From contig BTPP01000005.1 in the NCBI GenBank assembly GCA_037102815.1, positions 2,480,001 to 2,544,000 of the forward strand: a stretch of 64,000 nt of DNA. Reading direction: 5' to 3'. A program made the translations under genes and the position numbers. Shown here piece after piece: positions 24,034-37,314 of the stretch (the stretch's first letter is position 1; every line of letters begins with the position of its first letter). Source of the stretch: Neurospora intermedia. Lineage: Eukaryota; Ascomycota; Sordariomycetes; Sordariales; Sordariaceae. Below the pieces are notes generated by a model. That model was not told where the DNA came from and did not search any database. It saw only the letters and a list, made by a program, of their open reading frames with translations.

Positions 24034-27000
24034 CGTTGGGTCATTGGACTCCGGAACAGCGCAAGTCGGGGTATGCCGTATAACTCGTCTCTTTGTTGTA
24101 GGGGTCCAAGATCAGGCGCGGGAACCGAGGGCTGCAGAAATGTTGTGTCTTGAATTTCGTAGCTGACGTTCGTTGACGTTGTGAAGAAGTTGTAGACTGG
24201 GTCGAAGTAGAGTCAAGCGTAGGCAGGTCAGGTCCAGTCTTCAAGCTGGGTTCAGAAAGCGCTCAGGATTGCTATTGTGCGGTATGCGTGGGGTTGTATG
24301 AATAGCTATTCAATGCAAAACATGCGACCAAGATGGGATGGAAGGCGGGTCGACCTTCACAATAGACGGCTTTTCAATAGGGTCTGGCAATTGGCACAAT
24401 CAGCATGCGTCACCCTCATGCCCAAGAATAGCAAAAGGAAGACGTAGTCATCGGGGTACTTGTCTACATGGATGAATGGCCAACGCGACAAGCGGGATTG
24501 CAGCTTTGCGACGTCCCCTTTGGGGTCTTGATCCCAACTTTGGGTTTGCGGGGCAATTGAAACACAAAACACCGAGCAGACGCAACACTACGACCACACT
24601 TGGTCACCAGGAGGAAAATGGCATACCTAACCAGGACTCTTGTGTTTGCGATTCTCTCTGCTGCTGTGAGAGACGCGTGCGCGTGGCAGCAACGGCCAAG
24701 ATGTCTCAAGCGGCGGTTCGGTCGCTATCGCGGTGTTGTCGTATGTGGATCGCCAACACCAGCCTGTTTCCTCCTCATTTGTCCGCCCGTCGAAGGGGAC
24801 GTGATTGTAGTTCCTAGCTTCTCTATCCTAGCCTCCTGTCGACAAGCTTGATTTTGCACAACAGACAAGGGCGCATGTCTCAGTCGGGCAACCGAAAACG
24901 ATGGCAGCGCATGCAACGACGGCAATCGATCGGTGAGCGTGCCCGAGCAGGTTCGAAGGGGGTTTGGGGGCCCGAAGGTGCAGATGGAATGAGTCGTTGT
25001 CGTTTGGTAGTAACGCGTTCGAGATGGCGGATGGCTATGAGACTGGGCGCAGAGCAATGGTGTATCCGACAGCAACGATGTACGAAGACGGGAGGTACTG
25101 AAGACGGTTTAGCTGGCAGCCAAGCTATGTAGGTATCGCGAAAGAGGGCCGGAGTTCGGATGGTGTTGCGCAGGGAAGCCGAGGTGGGATTGCTTGAGGG
25201 CGCGAGCAATGGAATGGAACCTGAATGGAAGTGGAGAGTGGAAACGGGGACAAAGTGTAGAAGGGCAGCAGGGTCAAGGCGTGACGGGTGAAGAAGGGTG
25301 TGTGTGGTGGGTGGTGGTGGTCAGGCATCCGATGCTAAGGTAGCCGTGGCCACTAGCACCAGTACTGTACCCGTGCCTTTGACGGTGGTGGTGGTGTGGG
25401 TAGGTGGGTGGAGGACTTGGCCTGGGGGCTGTCCGTCACTTGAGGTGCCGTTGTAGGTATCATGATGTGAAGGTAGTGTACTAACCTTTAGTCTACTAGG
25501 ATGATGGATGAATGCCTGGTGTTTACTGTAGTGCAGGGTGTCTGGTCGGGTGGACGAGTTGCAGGTGTAGAAATGTCAGCCGTCGTAGTAAAAGTCGCCA
25601 AGTCGGATCTCGTCGTCTGGAGCTTCCCCTTCCTTGTTGGGTGCGGGTTGTTAGAGATTGGCAGGAGTGCCCTGGGACTGCGGTGGAAAAAGCGTGGGTG
25701 ATTAGCGGTCGGGTCGTATCCGGGCGGAGAGATTCTTGCGGAGATGGAGCGGTAGCGGTTGAGCGGCCACTGTGCGGCATCGCGCTTGATGAGTGGACCA
25801 CACTGCACCCTAACAGCCCAGCTACAAGCGGCGGCTTTGTGTTCCAACAAGTCAGCTCACTGGCTTGTGTTTCGTGACTGAGACACAGGCCACAGGCCCA
25901 ACGACTGAATACCTTTGTGATTGCCAGTCCCTGAAAAATAGAATACTAGAGAGGTTGGAAAGCAGCTTGGATGATGAAACGGGAAGACTTTAAGTACGTA
26001 ATCATGCGAAGCTTTTGTATGATTACCAACTACATATAGCTGCATGTAGACTCGGTAGGTCCGTCGAAAAAAATAAAAAGAAACAGGTAGATGTAGCTGG
26101 AGGTTAGAGCTTGCGCTCCTGCTTTACCATTTTGCTTGCCCCGCTTCTAAGCACTGCTGGACAGAATATATGCTTGCGTGCAGGTGCAGAGCTGATATTC
26201 CCGTCATTCATCATGGGACTCCAGTCTGCAGCAGGTTAAAAATCTCACGATACCTTAAAGAGCTCGAGTCTCGAGTGGTTTTTTTTTTTCTTTTTTCCTT
26301 TTATCATACGAGCTGATTCCTCCATTGAGATTCTGATCGCAAATAGAAGCTTCTTGGTTTAGAACACTAACATGACAGCTTCCCCTGTACCTAGGCTGCT
26401 GCATGGACAGCTTAGGTCCATGGTTCTTGGGCACGTTTCAACGCACGCCCTGTGGTAGGTAATACATACATGATGCATACGAGCATGAAGCTCGCCCATG
26501 TCTATCTACTGTGTGAGCACAATCTGTCTATCACTCTGCCTCTTCCTTTGTCTCTTTCACTTGCTTTCAGTTGCTTTCATGCAACATTTCCAAGGTCAAG
26601 CCTCCTACATCTATCCGTGATGCCCGATGATGTTGGCTGGAAAAAAATGCAAAGGCTCAGGTTGACGACATCTATAGAGAGGTAGACATTACATAGGTAG
26701 GTAGCGCCGTGCCGCACAGGGCTACATACAGCGAAACATGGAACAAGCTCCACCAAGCCCTGTGACTGCAGGCTCAGCCCGGCGCGGCACTTGGGGGGGA
26801 AAGAAAGTGTGTGAGACCCGGGAGATCTTCATCCCCCAGCACGAGAAGATCCGCGACAAGGGGGTCAACTGTCACCGTTCGTTATGCCAAGACTTTGGAA
26901 CCATACCTAAGCTTTTGGTCGTCATGTCTCTATCTTTGGTTTGCTGGCGCTCATGAAACAACCCATCCGATACAAATGATTTCTTGACAAATGCTTCAAC

Positions 27001-27529
27001 AAATTGTCACAGCACAGTGATGTACTGTAATCCTCTATGATTCTTCCAGCAATAACGTATCGATGTTCCTCACCTCTTTGCAAGATCTCAGATCTCAACA
27101 TGCTTCTTTCTCTGCATCAATGCCCAACATCTACCACCTCCTATAACCACCATTGTTGGTCAACCTCTATAATCCTTGCTTACGTAATTTGCATTCCAGT
27201 GTTTCTCAACACTTCCTCTTAGTAGCCTCGCCAGCTTACAAGGTTGCAAATACTTGGGGTATCATTACACTTTGAGTGTGTTGTCATGCTTTTCCTGTCT
27301 TTCCCCCCCTATCACAGTTGTTGATGTGAAATTCACTTAGCTTGAGGCAGCTCTATCAGGTCTGCCAATTTGCCAAAAGTAATCTTCCACCTAGCTTCAA
27401 GGGGTATATTAACGCCGTATAACGCCGGGAGTCAAGACTTATACGAGTCTACTCCAGACTCTAGTTATACTCGGGCTTTTTGATGTTTGTACAAGCTTCC
27501 TACCAACGAGAACAATAACGCCAGTAGGG
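24034..27529. other. Intergenic region, no gene recognised
   Basis: About 3.5 kb. Short frames on both strands are Thr/Pro/His- or Arg-rich and show no domain. GT-rich stretches lie near 25300-25400 and a T tract at about 26279-26301. Confidence 0.4.
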
Positions 27530-27600
27530 CTAGGATTGGGCATTGATTGCCTGCTATGAATCATTTCCAAGTTAGTTACTTGCTATTTGACTTGAATTAA

Positions 27601-29831
27601 TTAATGTCGAGATTCGCATAATTGCAAACTTACTCCGGTATTAGAAGTGGGACGTTCAATATGTGTACCATCATGATCAGTTCGGCGTCTTTTCATCCCT
27701 GCCTGAGGTTCAAGCTCCATATTGAGCCCTGCAGTCTTGACCTCCAAGATGCCGACGCTAGCCTTGAGCATATCAACTTCCTTACCAAGGGACTCAACCC
27801 GTTGGCTCGAGTCTTCGAGATCCAACTTCCACTTTTCCGTCTCCGGAAGCAGCTGCTGGATCAAGATGTCGGCTACATGCTTGGAAGTGATGTTGTTGAA
27901 GCGCTGGTTGAGATTGTTGATTGCAAAGTCCAGCGCTGAAGTCTTCTGCTGCAATTCCTCAAGCCTTGCTTGCTGCTCTGCTTTGGCTTGTTTGAACTCG
28001 GCACGGAGAGGTTCGACATTTGCCATGCTGACTCCAGACTGAGGAGTCGTCGTTCCAGAAGTCGGCCTCAGCTTCAGGTTGTTTACTTCATTTGTGAGCT
28101 TGTTAATTCGGGTACGCTCAGCATCAACGAGTTGCCCAAAGGTAACCGCGAACTTGTTCTGGAAATCCTCCAGTTTCCTGTTAGAGTCCCTCTGGGCTGC
28201 TGAAACCTGAGTCACTTTCGTCTCCAGATCCGTAACCTGTTTATCAAGTCCGGAAACATTCGTCTCTTTCATCCCCAGGTCTGTAACTTGTTTGGTAAGC
28301 CCCAAGATATCCAGAGGGGCCTTGGTCTCCAGATCTGTAACGCGGTCTTTGAGCGCCGGGAATTGGAATGACACAATCTCGGCTGCTTCATCCAGCGCCA
28401 CGAAATCGACGTTCTCTAGCTTCTCCTCCTGTCTTGCCATCTTTTGCTCAAACTCGGCAACTTGAGCTCGGACCTGGTTAAGTTCTTGTTCTCTGGTTCC
28501 CAGATGGTGGCGTAGGTCGGCGAGCTCCTGTCGTAGAGACGCTACCTCGCTAGCAGAGCTTTGCTTGGCATCATCTTGTGCCGTGGCGCGTTGTTGCTCG
28601 AGCTGCTGCTCGAGTTGTTTTTCGTACTTCTTTTGTTGCTTGGCTAGCTGTGTCTTAAGTTCTTGCTCTTGGGTTTCCTTAGATTTTCTCAAGTCTGACT
28701 GCATCTTGCTGATCTGTTCTTCCAGTTTGGTGCTCTGTTTCGGGAGGTCTTTACTCTGCTTTGCAAGTTTCTGTTCAAAATCTTGCCGCTGCTTAGCCAG
28801 CTCTGTTTGGAGTTGCTTTGAAAAGTCTTCTTGCTGCTTCGCAAGTTTGTTTTGATACTCTCGTTGCTGTTTGCCAAATCTGTCCTCGAGGTCCTTTAAT
28901 CGAGATTCCATGTTTTGTTGGTCCAGAAGTCGTTTAGATTGGAGACCGTCGTAATGATCTTGCAGTGTTTGCAGCGCGTTAATTTTGGTTTGTGTGAGGG
29001 ACTTATGATCTGATAAAGCTTGCTCCAGTTCAGCGATCTTGTCGTCGTACTCCTTCGAGCTAGCAGAAGCTGGAGGCAATAACGCAGCTGGCAGCTGACC
29101 AGACTTCATCAGCTGCAGTAAGCAGGAGAGGAAACCCTCTCTTGCCCTTTTGATACCATCTTCAGCAACACGCACCATATTGGACAACTCTGTACGTCGC
29201 TTGGTGTCGCGATCCAGATACTTCTTTTGAAGTTCCGGTACTGAAGGGAAGTCTGCCAGCTTAGTCGTGCATTTGCCGTACTCGGCTTGCCGCTTTTCGA
29301 GGGCCTTTTCAGCCTGAGTGAGGTTATATTTGTGCGTAGTATAACTGATAAGAGAGTCGCACAGTGCCCTCAGACATTTTCCCATCTCTGCGTCTGATGT
29401 ACTCCTGGAATTGCTCGTAGGAGATGAGGCAGTGGCCGCTGCAATAGAGATTAGCACTCGTTTGATCTCTTGATTTGATCCGGGATAGCTATTGATAGCT
29501 TACGCGTGTTCAATCCATGGTCAGGTCGAGCACGGTCGCCGGCTGATGCGGTTTGTGTGTTGACTGTCAGGCCTCTTGCAGGTGCATCAGACAAGCCGCG
29601 GTCCCGGTCCCGATCCCGATCTCGATCCCTATCCCTATCCCGGTCCCGGTCCCGGTCCCGGTGATGACTATCACTCCAACTGTTTGGTGGCCTGTTGGGT
29701 AGAGAACTTGCATGACTGGAACTGGGCCTCCGTTCATCTCTGTAAACATTACGAGACTGGCTATCGCGACGCGGATGGGGGTCTGCCGATGGTCGGCGGT
29801 CGCTTAGAGTGGAAGGCCGCCTGGAAGACAT
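27601..29831 (-). CDS. Long coiled-coil protein with RD-repeat N-terminus
   Basis: Two exons, 29831-29504 and 29438-27601, joined by a 65-nt intron (GTAAGC donor, TGCTAAT branch, TTGCAG acceptor), give 721 residues. The start at 29831 is preferred over an in-frame ATG 51 bases upstream because of its context GTCACCATGTC. The N-terminal ~110 residues are Ser/Arg/Pro-rich with about a dozen Arg-Asp dipeptides. The rest is mostly heptad-patterned Gln/Lys/Glu/Leu sequence (KQREYQNKLAKQQEDFSKQL is typical), meaning a long parallel coiled coil. A basic patch KRRRTD near the C-terminus could be a nuclear signal. No catalytic domain is seen and the family is not recognised; a cytoskeletal, chromosome-scaffold or tethering role would be guesswork. 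A strong GTAAGT donor lies 33 bases before the stop (27633). Splicing to a CAG at 27551 would replace the last residues and end the protein at 27530. Confidence 0.8.
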
Positions 29832-31375
29832 GGTGACACCAGGCGGACGGATGGGGGTGTGCAGTGAGACGAGACGCTGCAATTAAGCGTGCGCCTAACA
29901 GACAATATGTGGCGAGGTATAAGACGAGGGAGAGTGTAATTGTGACAATGGTGGGGCTGACCCGTGCCAGCGGTACAGACCGACGTCAGTCAATGTCGGA
30001 ATTGAGCCTGAAATGTGTGTCGATGTTCAATATTGTTGGTTGAAGATTGTAATGCGATACCAATGCGGGTAGACGCGTAGAGAGTCAAAGTTTTAAGAGG
30101 CCCCGCACCTCCTCCAGACGGGAATGCGATCAGACTAGGGCTTGCCGCGCAAAGATACAACAAGTTGATGTATTTTTCCGTTTGTCTAAATGGACAGTCG
30201 AACTAATAGTTCTGAGTGCATTCCGGAACGCCAGATCTATAGGCAATCGTCGAAGATGTTCAAGGGAGAAGAGGAAAGAAAAAAACAAAAAAGAAAAGGA
30301 GAGTGTCTGCCATTGGGGTGGGGAGATTGGTTTAAATATTTCTGAGGGACCACCCGCCATGAGCCCAAAGGTAGCAGAGTTGCAGATTTGCAGCTCTTCC
30401 ACTCCCAGGTCACAAAACTTCTCCTGTAAGTCAAGGAAGGCGCTACGGACCCTTGTCATTCTGTCCCTTCAATGGCTACCTATGACTGGCCGAACGTCAC
30501 ATTTATCTTGTTGATATCTTCAAGTTGTAGTATGTATTTCTTTCAGCTCTTTCATTCTCCAATCAAACATCCACTGCTGCATTGGTACCTATGTCGTTCT
30601 ACATCCTGGGTTGAGGAGGATGACAGCATGCCTCACACATAGTCTCCTGACCCAAAAACCTCCTGCGGGCCGCTTATAGCTTCAGGTCCCAGTGAGTAGC
30701 GTATTTACTTACTTGCGTGTTTACTTTGCATGTTTGCATACCATTCTTCCACTTTGCATCCGAGTCACGAACCCGTGCCAACACTGTTGCCTTTTCAATG
30801 AACTTCCATCTCTATCTACACAGGTCGTTCGACTTGCTTAGTTCTCTTTCCAAATTAACTGCTAAACAAAGAGGCTTTGTGTTGGGATGATCAGCTCAAT
30901 TCAATCGGATCCCGATGTGGGTCAAAATCCGGGGCTTTGTGGGACGCCCAGGGCCGCGCCCGGGAAGGTTCAGTTCAGTTCCACCCGCCGGCACAAGTCC
31001 GAGGACTGTCTTCCTCTCAGCCACAGTGGCGTGTAAGTCGGCGTACGAAAGAGTCGTATCGTTACGTAAACTCGGTAAGTAACAAACCACTCGCTGGAGG
31101 CCCCGGCCTGTCTATGCACGCAATTGGAGAACTCGCTGCAAAGTTCCATCACAGCGCGCGACGACGCGCACTGCAGCTTTGAACTTTCGTCGTACTTCTC
31201 GCTCTTTTCAAGCACATTCCATCATTCACTGCCAAACCATCCCTGCATCCACCTGCGAACTAATCCATCACCACCCACCCGCCTTGATACCCAAACCCAA
31301 GCGACCTTTCTTGGGAAACTCTATAACAACAATCGGCATATTCAATATTTAATATCTTGCAAATCAGTGGGCAAT
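29832..31375. other. Divergent promoter region, no gene recognised
   Basis: About 1.5 kb between the coiled-coil gene (minus) and rvb2 (plus), presumably holding both promoters. Short open frames carry no recognisable domain. Confidence 0.5.
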
Positions 31376-32972
<1,597 letters not shown>

Positions 32973-33362
32973 ACAGTCATGGGACAATGCGCAACAAGGA
33001 TTAATGAATGATCTTGGGGTTATGATTTCGTTTCGTCTAGGCGTTTAATTGGGATGGCTCATCAAAAAGGCGTCTTTGTTATGATAACACTGTTTTCTTA
33101 AGCTTTACGTCATGTTACTGATCATGGTGATGGCATGGAGTCTGCAAATATCCGTTTGTATCATCCAACGAATCGAATCGAAGTCGAAGCATGGGGTAGC
33201 AGGAGAGGACATAGTAGGGACGAATGACAAACCAACTGCTGAGGAGGACTTCCAAGCATGGTGATAAAGGCTTTTGATTCTCTCGTCATTCCGAACCGGG
33301 GGTATACTATCACACACAATCGTACAAAACCTAACCATACACATCTGCCATGTGATTGATGA

Positions 33363-34883
33363 TCATACGAAGGCCGCAACCCTAGACCACTCCCCCTCCC
33401 CTCCGCCTACCGGCCTGAACTCGACCGCCTCCTTGAAGTATCCAGCATCCTGCCATGCCTTCATAGTGGGCCCGTCATACGGCCCTTGGCTTCCGCCTCC
33501 GTCTCTCCCATCTGTCCACCTAAACTCCCACATTTTGGGGTGTCCGTTTAGTGATGATGACTGCTCTTCCTCTTTTTCCTCCTTTTCAGGAGCAGTAGGC
33601 TCCACCCAGGTCTCGCCCGTCTCTGCTCTATACTCTCTCACCAACCACTCCCTCTCCTTATCGTAAATATCCGGATAATCCCTTCCCAACAACTTATCCG
33701 CCGCCTCAGTAATGGCATCAATCGCCTCCCTGATCTTCTTCTGCTTGGGATCCTCCTGCTCCTCCTTCTTGTCATCCACATCCATCGAATCGATGCCCTG
33801 TTTCCTTTCCTGCCTCTTTTGCTTCCACTTGGGCACCTTCTTGGGCCCTTTGGTTTTATCTTTTCCCAGTCTTGCCAGCGCCTCCAGCGCCGTCTCCCCC
33901 TTTTCTAGCGTCAGGATCAAGTTTCTGAGAAGGTCCCCAGTGGCGATCTTATCATCTTCCCTCTCCTGCGCGCGCCTTTCCGCCTCACGCTTCTCGTGCG
34001 CCACCGCCGCCTTTTTGATTTCCTTTTTGGACAAGCCTTCCAGCCACTTATCGTGCACGGCATTTTGGTCGGCCGCTTTGCGGATGTAGTTGCCCGCCTC
34101 GTCAAAGGCGCCCTCTTCATTCTCGGCTTGCATATTGAAGGCGTCAATCTTGGGCGCGTGTTTCTTCAGTCCGCCTAAGCCGACCTCTTCGTCTACTCCC
34201 TCTTCGGCGATGGCGGCTGCTATGGCTTCTTCGTCGTCGTCGTCGTCGTCGTCGTCGTCTTGGTCGTCCGATCCGGCTGGGGCGGCGGGGTTGATGTTGA
34301 TGGTCCCGCCAGCTTTGGAAGAGAGGTCTTGCCCTTCGATTTCCGAGTCGGCAAGGAAGTGGACGGATTTCTTGTCCTTCGCAGAGCCACCACCGGCTGT
34401 CGTTGGTTGAGCACCGTCGTCGTCTTCCAAGTCACCAAACATGTCTACCTCGTCGTCTTCTTCATCGGCAGCTTTGCCTGCCCCGTTGGAAGGCTTATTG
34501 TAATTATCCATCATCTCGGCCAGATCCACGTCCTCGGCGTCTTTGCCCTTCTTGCGGCTCTTCCCTCGGGCTTCCGCGCGGTCTTCCAGGTTGTCATTGT
34601 CCGAATCGGAATCGTACCCATCGATGTTGACCGCGCCGCGCTTGGTGGCTCGAGAAAGCCCACCGATCACGTCGGCGGCGAGAATCTCCTCGTCAGCTTC
34701 GTCGAGGTCGTCATCGTGCGCTGAGGGCGCGAGCGCGGAGGGGTTGCGCACGTCGAACTTGACTTTTTTGTGGGAGGGCCCACCGGAGGTGTCGTCGTCA
34801 TTCGAGCGCGATTCGCCGTGGTGGGCGCGGGCGTAGGCTTCGCTGGCGCGTTTGGGGCGCGCGGCGGAGAAGCGAGAGGACAT
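33363..34883 (-). CDS. lin1: GYF-domain U5 snRNP-associated protein (Lin1/CD2BP2 type)
   Basis: Homologue of human CD2BP2 and yeast Lin1, which bind the U5 snRNP through a C-terminal GYF domain. Single exon, 506 residues from the ATG at 34883 (CACCATGTC context). A further ATG 30 bases upstream would only add a Thr run. N-terminus: RPKRASEAYARAH, then KKVKFDVRNPS and an acidic body with DGYDSDSDNDN. The DAFNMQAENEEGAFDE segment is the conserved central motif of this family (F.ME.E...G.FD). A charged coiled-coil part follows. The C-terminal GYF signature is QGPYDGPTMKAWQDAGYF (about residues 468-485), preceded by WEFRWTD. An Asp run (about residues 210-220) comes from a GTC/GAC trinucleotide tract and may vary in length. 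It converges with rvb2. Confidence 0.93.
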   Translation of the reverse strand: MSSRFSAARPKRASEAYARAHHGESRSNDDDTSGGPSHKKVKFDVRNPSALAPSAHDDDLDEADEEILAADVIGGLSRATKRGAVNIDGYDSDSDNDNLEDRAEARGKSRKKGKDAEDVDLAEMMDNYNKPSNGAGKAADEEDDEVDMFGDLEDDDGAQPTTAGGGSAKDKKSVHFLADSEIEGQDLSSKAGGTININPAAPAGSDDQDDDDDDDDDEEAIAAAIAEEGVDEEVGLGGLKKHAPKIDAFNMQAENEEGAFDEAGNYIRKAADQNAVHDKWLEGLSKKEIKKAAVAHEKREAERRAQEREDDKIATGDLLRNLILTLEKGETALEALARLGKDKTKGPKKVPKWKQKRQERKQGIDSMDVDDKKEEQEDPKQKKIREAIDAITEAADKLLGRDYPDIYDKEREWLVREYRAETGETWVEPTAPEKEEKEEEQSSSLNGHPKMWEFRWTDGRDGGGSQGPYDGPTMKAWQDAGYFKEAVEFRPVGGGEGEWSRVAAFV

Positions 34884-35673
34884 GGTGGTGGTGGTGGTGG
34901 TGGTTGTCTTCAATCTCGTGTGTTGGTGTGTAGGCGTTGACGTCAGCGTGTAAAGGTTATGTTGCTCTTCGTAGAATGGCCTATTCTGTCTCTGTATCGC
35001 CGACTTTTGTGTAGATATGGCCTGAGATGATGACTATTTTGCCCGAGTGGACGGCGAGTGACAACCCTACAAGTAGAGGATGGTGTTGAGAGAGGATCTG
35101 GATGGCGAAGTGGGAGTCTAAAGAAACTCCATCACTAAAGTACCTTACCCGTTGTCAGCCCCAACGGATACCTTAACATGGAGCTCTCCACTGCCATCAA
35201 GGTCCAGAGCGTTCTGCAGTGGACAGGCAGCGCTCAAGGTACCTTTGACCTAAGCGTTTAAGAATGGGGGAGCTCGCGCCACAGCACGGTTTCACAGATC
35301 TGACGCCACGGCGGCACCTTCTCACTGCACCCCGCCAATCCCGCCGAGGCGGCAGATAGGTACCTACCTTGCTGTACGGTAGAGGTAGGTACCCTTGCCG
35401 GGGTCCCAATTATTACCTAACGTGCCTGTAACTTTCGGGCCCAGTTATGTCATCTGCGTTGTTGCCTTTGGAACCTTCCACGCGGTCAGGTTATTCCCAA
35501 CACCGTCACAACCTCCCTTTCACTACATCGTTTGTCACACTCTGCTGTTCCGGGTACCACTACTTATTCTGCGAAGCTTACCTCGAAATTTCCCCTCTTA
35601 ATACAAACACCCTGCCGTTTCCTTTTTTGCCAACACATTACTTTACTCCATCTCTAGCAGCTCCCTCGCAATC
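34884..35673. promoter_or_regulatory. Divergent promoter region between lin1 and ufd1
   Basis: 790 bases between two opposite start codons, with no supported coding sequence. The repeated GGTAGGTACC-like motifs at 35358-35395 and the CT-rich stretch at 35595-35660 next to the ufd1 start may be regulatory; no specific factor is claimed. Confidence 0.4.
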
Positions 35674-36909
35674 ATGGTAAGCTATCCTTGTCCTCACGCT
35701 CGATTATCAAGACAGCTTTCCGACCCCTCTATCTCTTTGAAACATTCTAACATGTGGCCACGGCAGTATGCAGACATCTACAGCCGCGCCGCTGGTCGCT
35801 CTCGGGGCGCGCAACGCTTCGATGAGTACTACCGCTGCTACCCCCTTGTCATGGCGCCCGGCGCCGAACGACCTGAACTCAACTACGGCTCCAAGATTCT
35901 GCTCCCACCTTCCGCCCTCGACAAGGTTTCACGACTACACGTCCAATGGCCCATCATGCTAGAGCTTATCAACGGCTCGCAGGGCACCCACACACACGCC
36001 GGTGTTCTGGAGTTCGTGGCTGAGGAGGGCAGGGCCTACATTCCGCAGTGGATGATGCAGACACTCAAGCTCGACGTGGGCGACATGATCCAGATCAAGA
36101 CGACATCTCTCGAGCTTGCCAGGCTTGTAAAGCTCCAACCGCAATCGGTCAACTTCCTCGACATTAGCGACCCTCGTGCCGTCCTCGAGAAGGCCTTCCG
36201 GAACTTTGCGGCCCTGACCAAGGGCGACGTTTTCAACTTTGAGTACAACGATGAGATCTACGAAATGGCGGTATTGGACGTCAAGCCGGAGACGGCCAAG
36301 ATGGGTGTCTGCATGATCGAGACCGATGTCAGCGTCGATTTTGCGCCGCCGGTTGGCTACGTCGAGCCTTCGCGACAGACACAAGGCAGTGGTACCAGCA
36401 CACCGCGCAACGGAAGGGCTGTGGGCGGAGGACTTCCGGCGGGTGGTCTTATGCACAATCAGGGAACCATGGCGCAGGCCATCAACTACGATGCCATCGC
36501 ACCAGGAGCCACCACCACGTCGGTGGGCAACTTCCAAGGTGAGGGTCTGCGGTTGGCGGCGAAGAAGGGTAGCAAGACAGGAACACCGAAGCCGGCGACG
36601 CCGGTGGCGGGTACTTCGACCAACGTTAAGGACGTGGTGCTGCCCAGGAGGAAAAACAACAACGGCCCGTTGCCGTTGCGTCTGCCGCCCAACAAGCTCT
36701 TCTTGGGATACGAGATCAAGCCCGTCAAGACTGCCGCAGATAAGGAGAGGGAGGCGGCAGCCGCGAAGCAGCCGCACTTTGCGGGCCAGGGACAGACGCT
36801 CCGGGGAGGGGTCCCGAAGAAGAAGAGCGATGGTGACGACAAGGCGGCGCAAGTCGAGAAGAAGCCGACAGAGAGCAAGGGAAGGCGACTTGACGGCAGG
36901 AATGTCTAG
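35674..36909 (+). CDS. ufd1: Ubiquitin-fusion degradation protein Ufd1
   Basis: Ufd1 subunit of the Cdc48/p97-Ufd1-Npl4 segregase, which extracts ubiquitylated proteins for the proteasome, including at the ER. The preferred model has a first exon that is only the start codon (35674-35676). A 90-nt intron follows (35677-35766: GTAAGC donor, TTCTAACATG branch, GGCAG acceptor), then exon 35767-36909. The product is 381 residues and begins M-YADIYSRAAG. Conserved Ufd1 signatures are FDEYYRCYPLVM, KILLPPSALDKVS, GVLEFVAEEGRAYIPQWMM, LEPQ-type KLQPQSVNFLDISDP and FAPPVGYVEP. The C-terminal third is low complexity, with a conserved LPLRLPPNKLFLGY segment. The intron length is a multiple of three and contains no stop, so retention would give a 411-residue form with 30 extra N-terminal residues. 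Confidence 0.96.
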   Translation: MVSYPCPHARLSRQLSDPSISLKHSNMWPRQYADIYSRAAGRSRGAQRFDEYYRCYPLVMAPGAERPELNYGSKILLPPSALDKVSRLHVQWPIMLELINGSQGTHTHAGVLEFVAEEGRAYIPQWMMQTLKLDVGDMIQIKTTSLELARLVKLQPQSVNFLDISDPRAVLEKAFRNFAALTKGDVFNFEYNDEIYEMAVLDVKPETAKMGVCMIETDVSVDFAPPVGYVEPSRQTQGSGTSTPRNGRAVGGGLPAGGLMHNQGTMAQAINYDAIAPGATTTSVGNFQGEGLRLAAKKGSKTGTPKPATPVAGTSTNVKDVVLPRRKNNNGPLPLRLPPNKLFLGYEIKPVKTAADKEREAAAAKQPHFAGQGQTLRGGVPKKKSDGDDKAAQVEKKPTESKGRRLDGRNV

Positions 36910-37226
36910 GGACTGACTTTCGTTCAACAAGCTTGTTACTAGATGGCTGCTATGGTTCGATGCATTCTCGGGCGTTTATGGGAAACAGGGTAATGGGAAA
37001 GGGAGGTTCACAGTCAAGGGATCACGGAACGTTTGTAGCGTCATTGCGAATACACATGGACAGGCAAGGGTGCTTTTCAAGATAGAAAAGGGCTGCATAT
37101 GGGATGTTGAGTGCTGAGTCGCACGGTATCCACTCAGGCCCATGCAGCTGACTAGAATTAGTGAAAAAGGAAAAGATACCTCGATGTCCTCCTATAGTTG
37201 GAACATGCAAAGATGATATTCAATAA

Positions 37227-37298
37227 GGTCCGCTGGCTCAATGGCAGAGCGTCTGACTACGAATCAGGAGGTTCCAGGTTCGACCCCTGGGTGGATCG
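37227..37298 (+). tRNA. tRNA-Arg(ACG)
   Basis: A 72-nt cloverleaf folds cleanly. Acceptor GGTCCGC pairs with GTGGATC (two G-U pairs), D stem GCTC/GAGC has a seven-base loop, anticodon stem TCTGA/TCAGG has loop CTACGAA, and T stem CCAGG/CCTGG has loop TTCGACC. The anticodon is ACG, so it reads CGU (and CGC after A34-to-I editing). There is no intron. The internal B box GGTTCGACCCC is intact, and CCA is not encoded, as usual in eukaryotes. Confidence 0.95.
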
Positions 37299-37305
37299 AG
37301 TTATC

Positions 37306-37314
37306 TTTTGTTTT
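37306..37314 (+). terminator. RNA polymerase III terminator of the tRNA-Arg
   Basis: Two T4 runs (37306-37309 and 37311-37314) begin eight bases after the mature 3' end, as expected for a Pol III stop. Confidence 0.8.

Noticed and set aside
35959-36930. Minus-strand 323-codon frame opposite ufd1
   Set aside because: Antisense shadow of ufd1 with Arg/Leu-rich composition typical of such artefacts.
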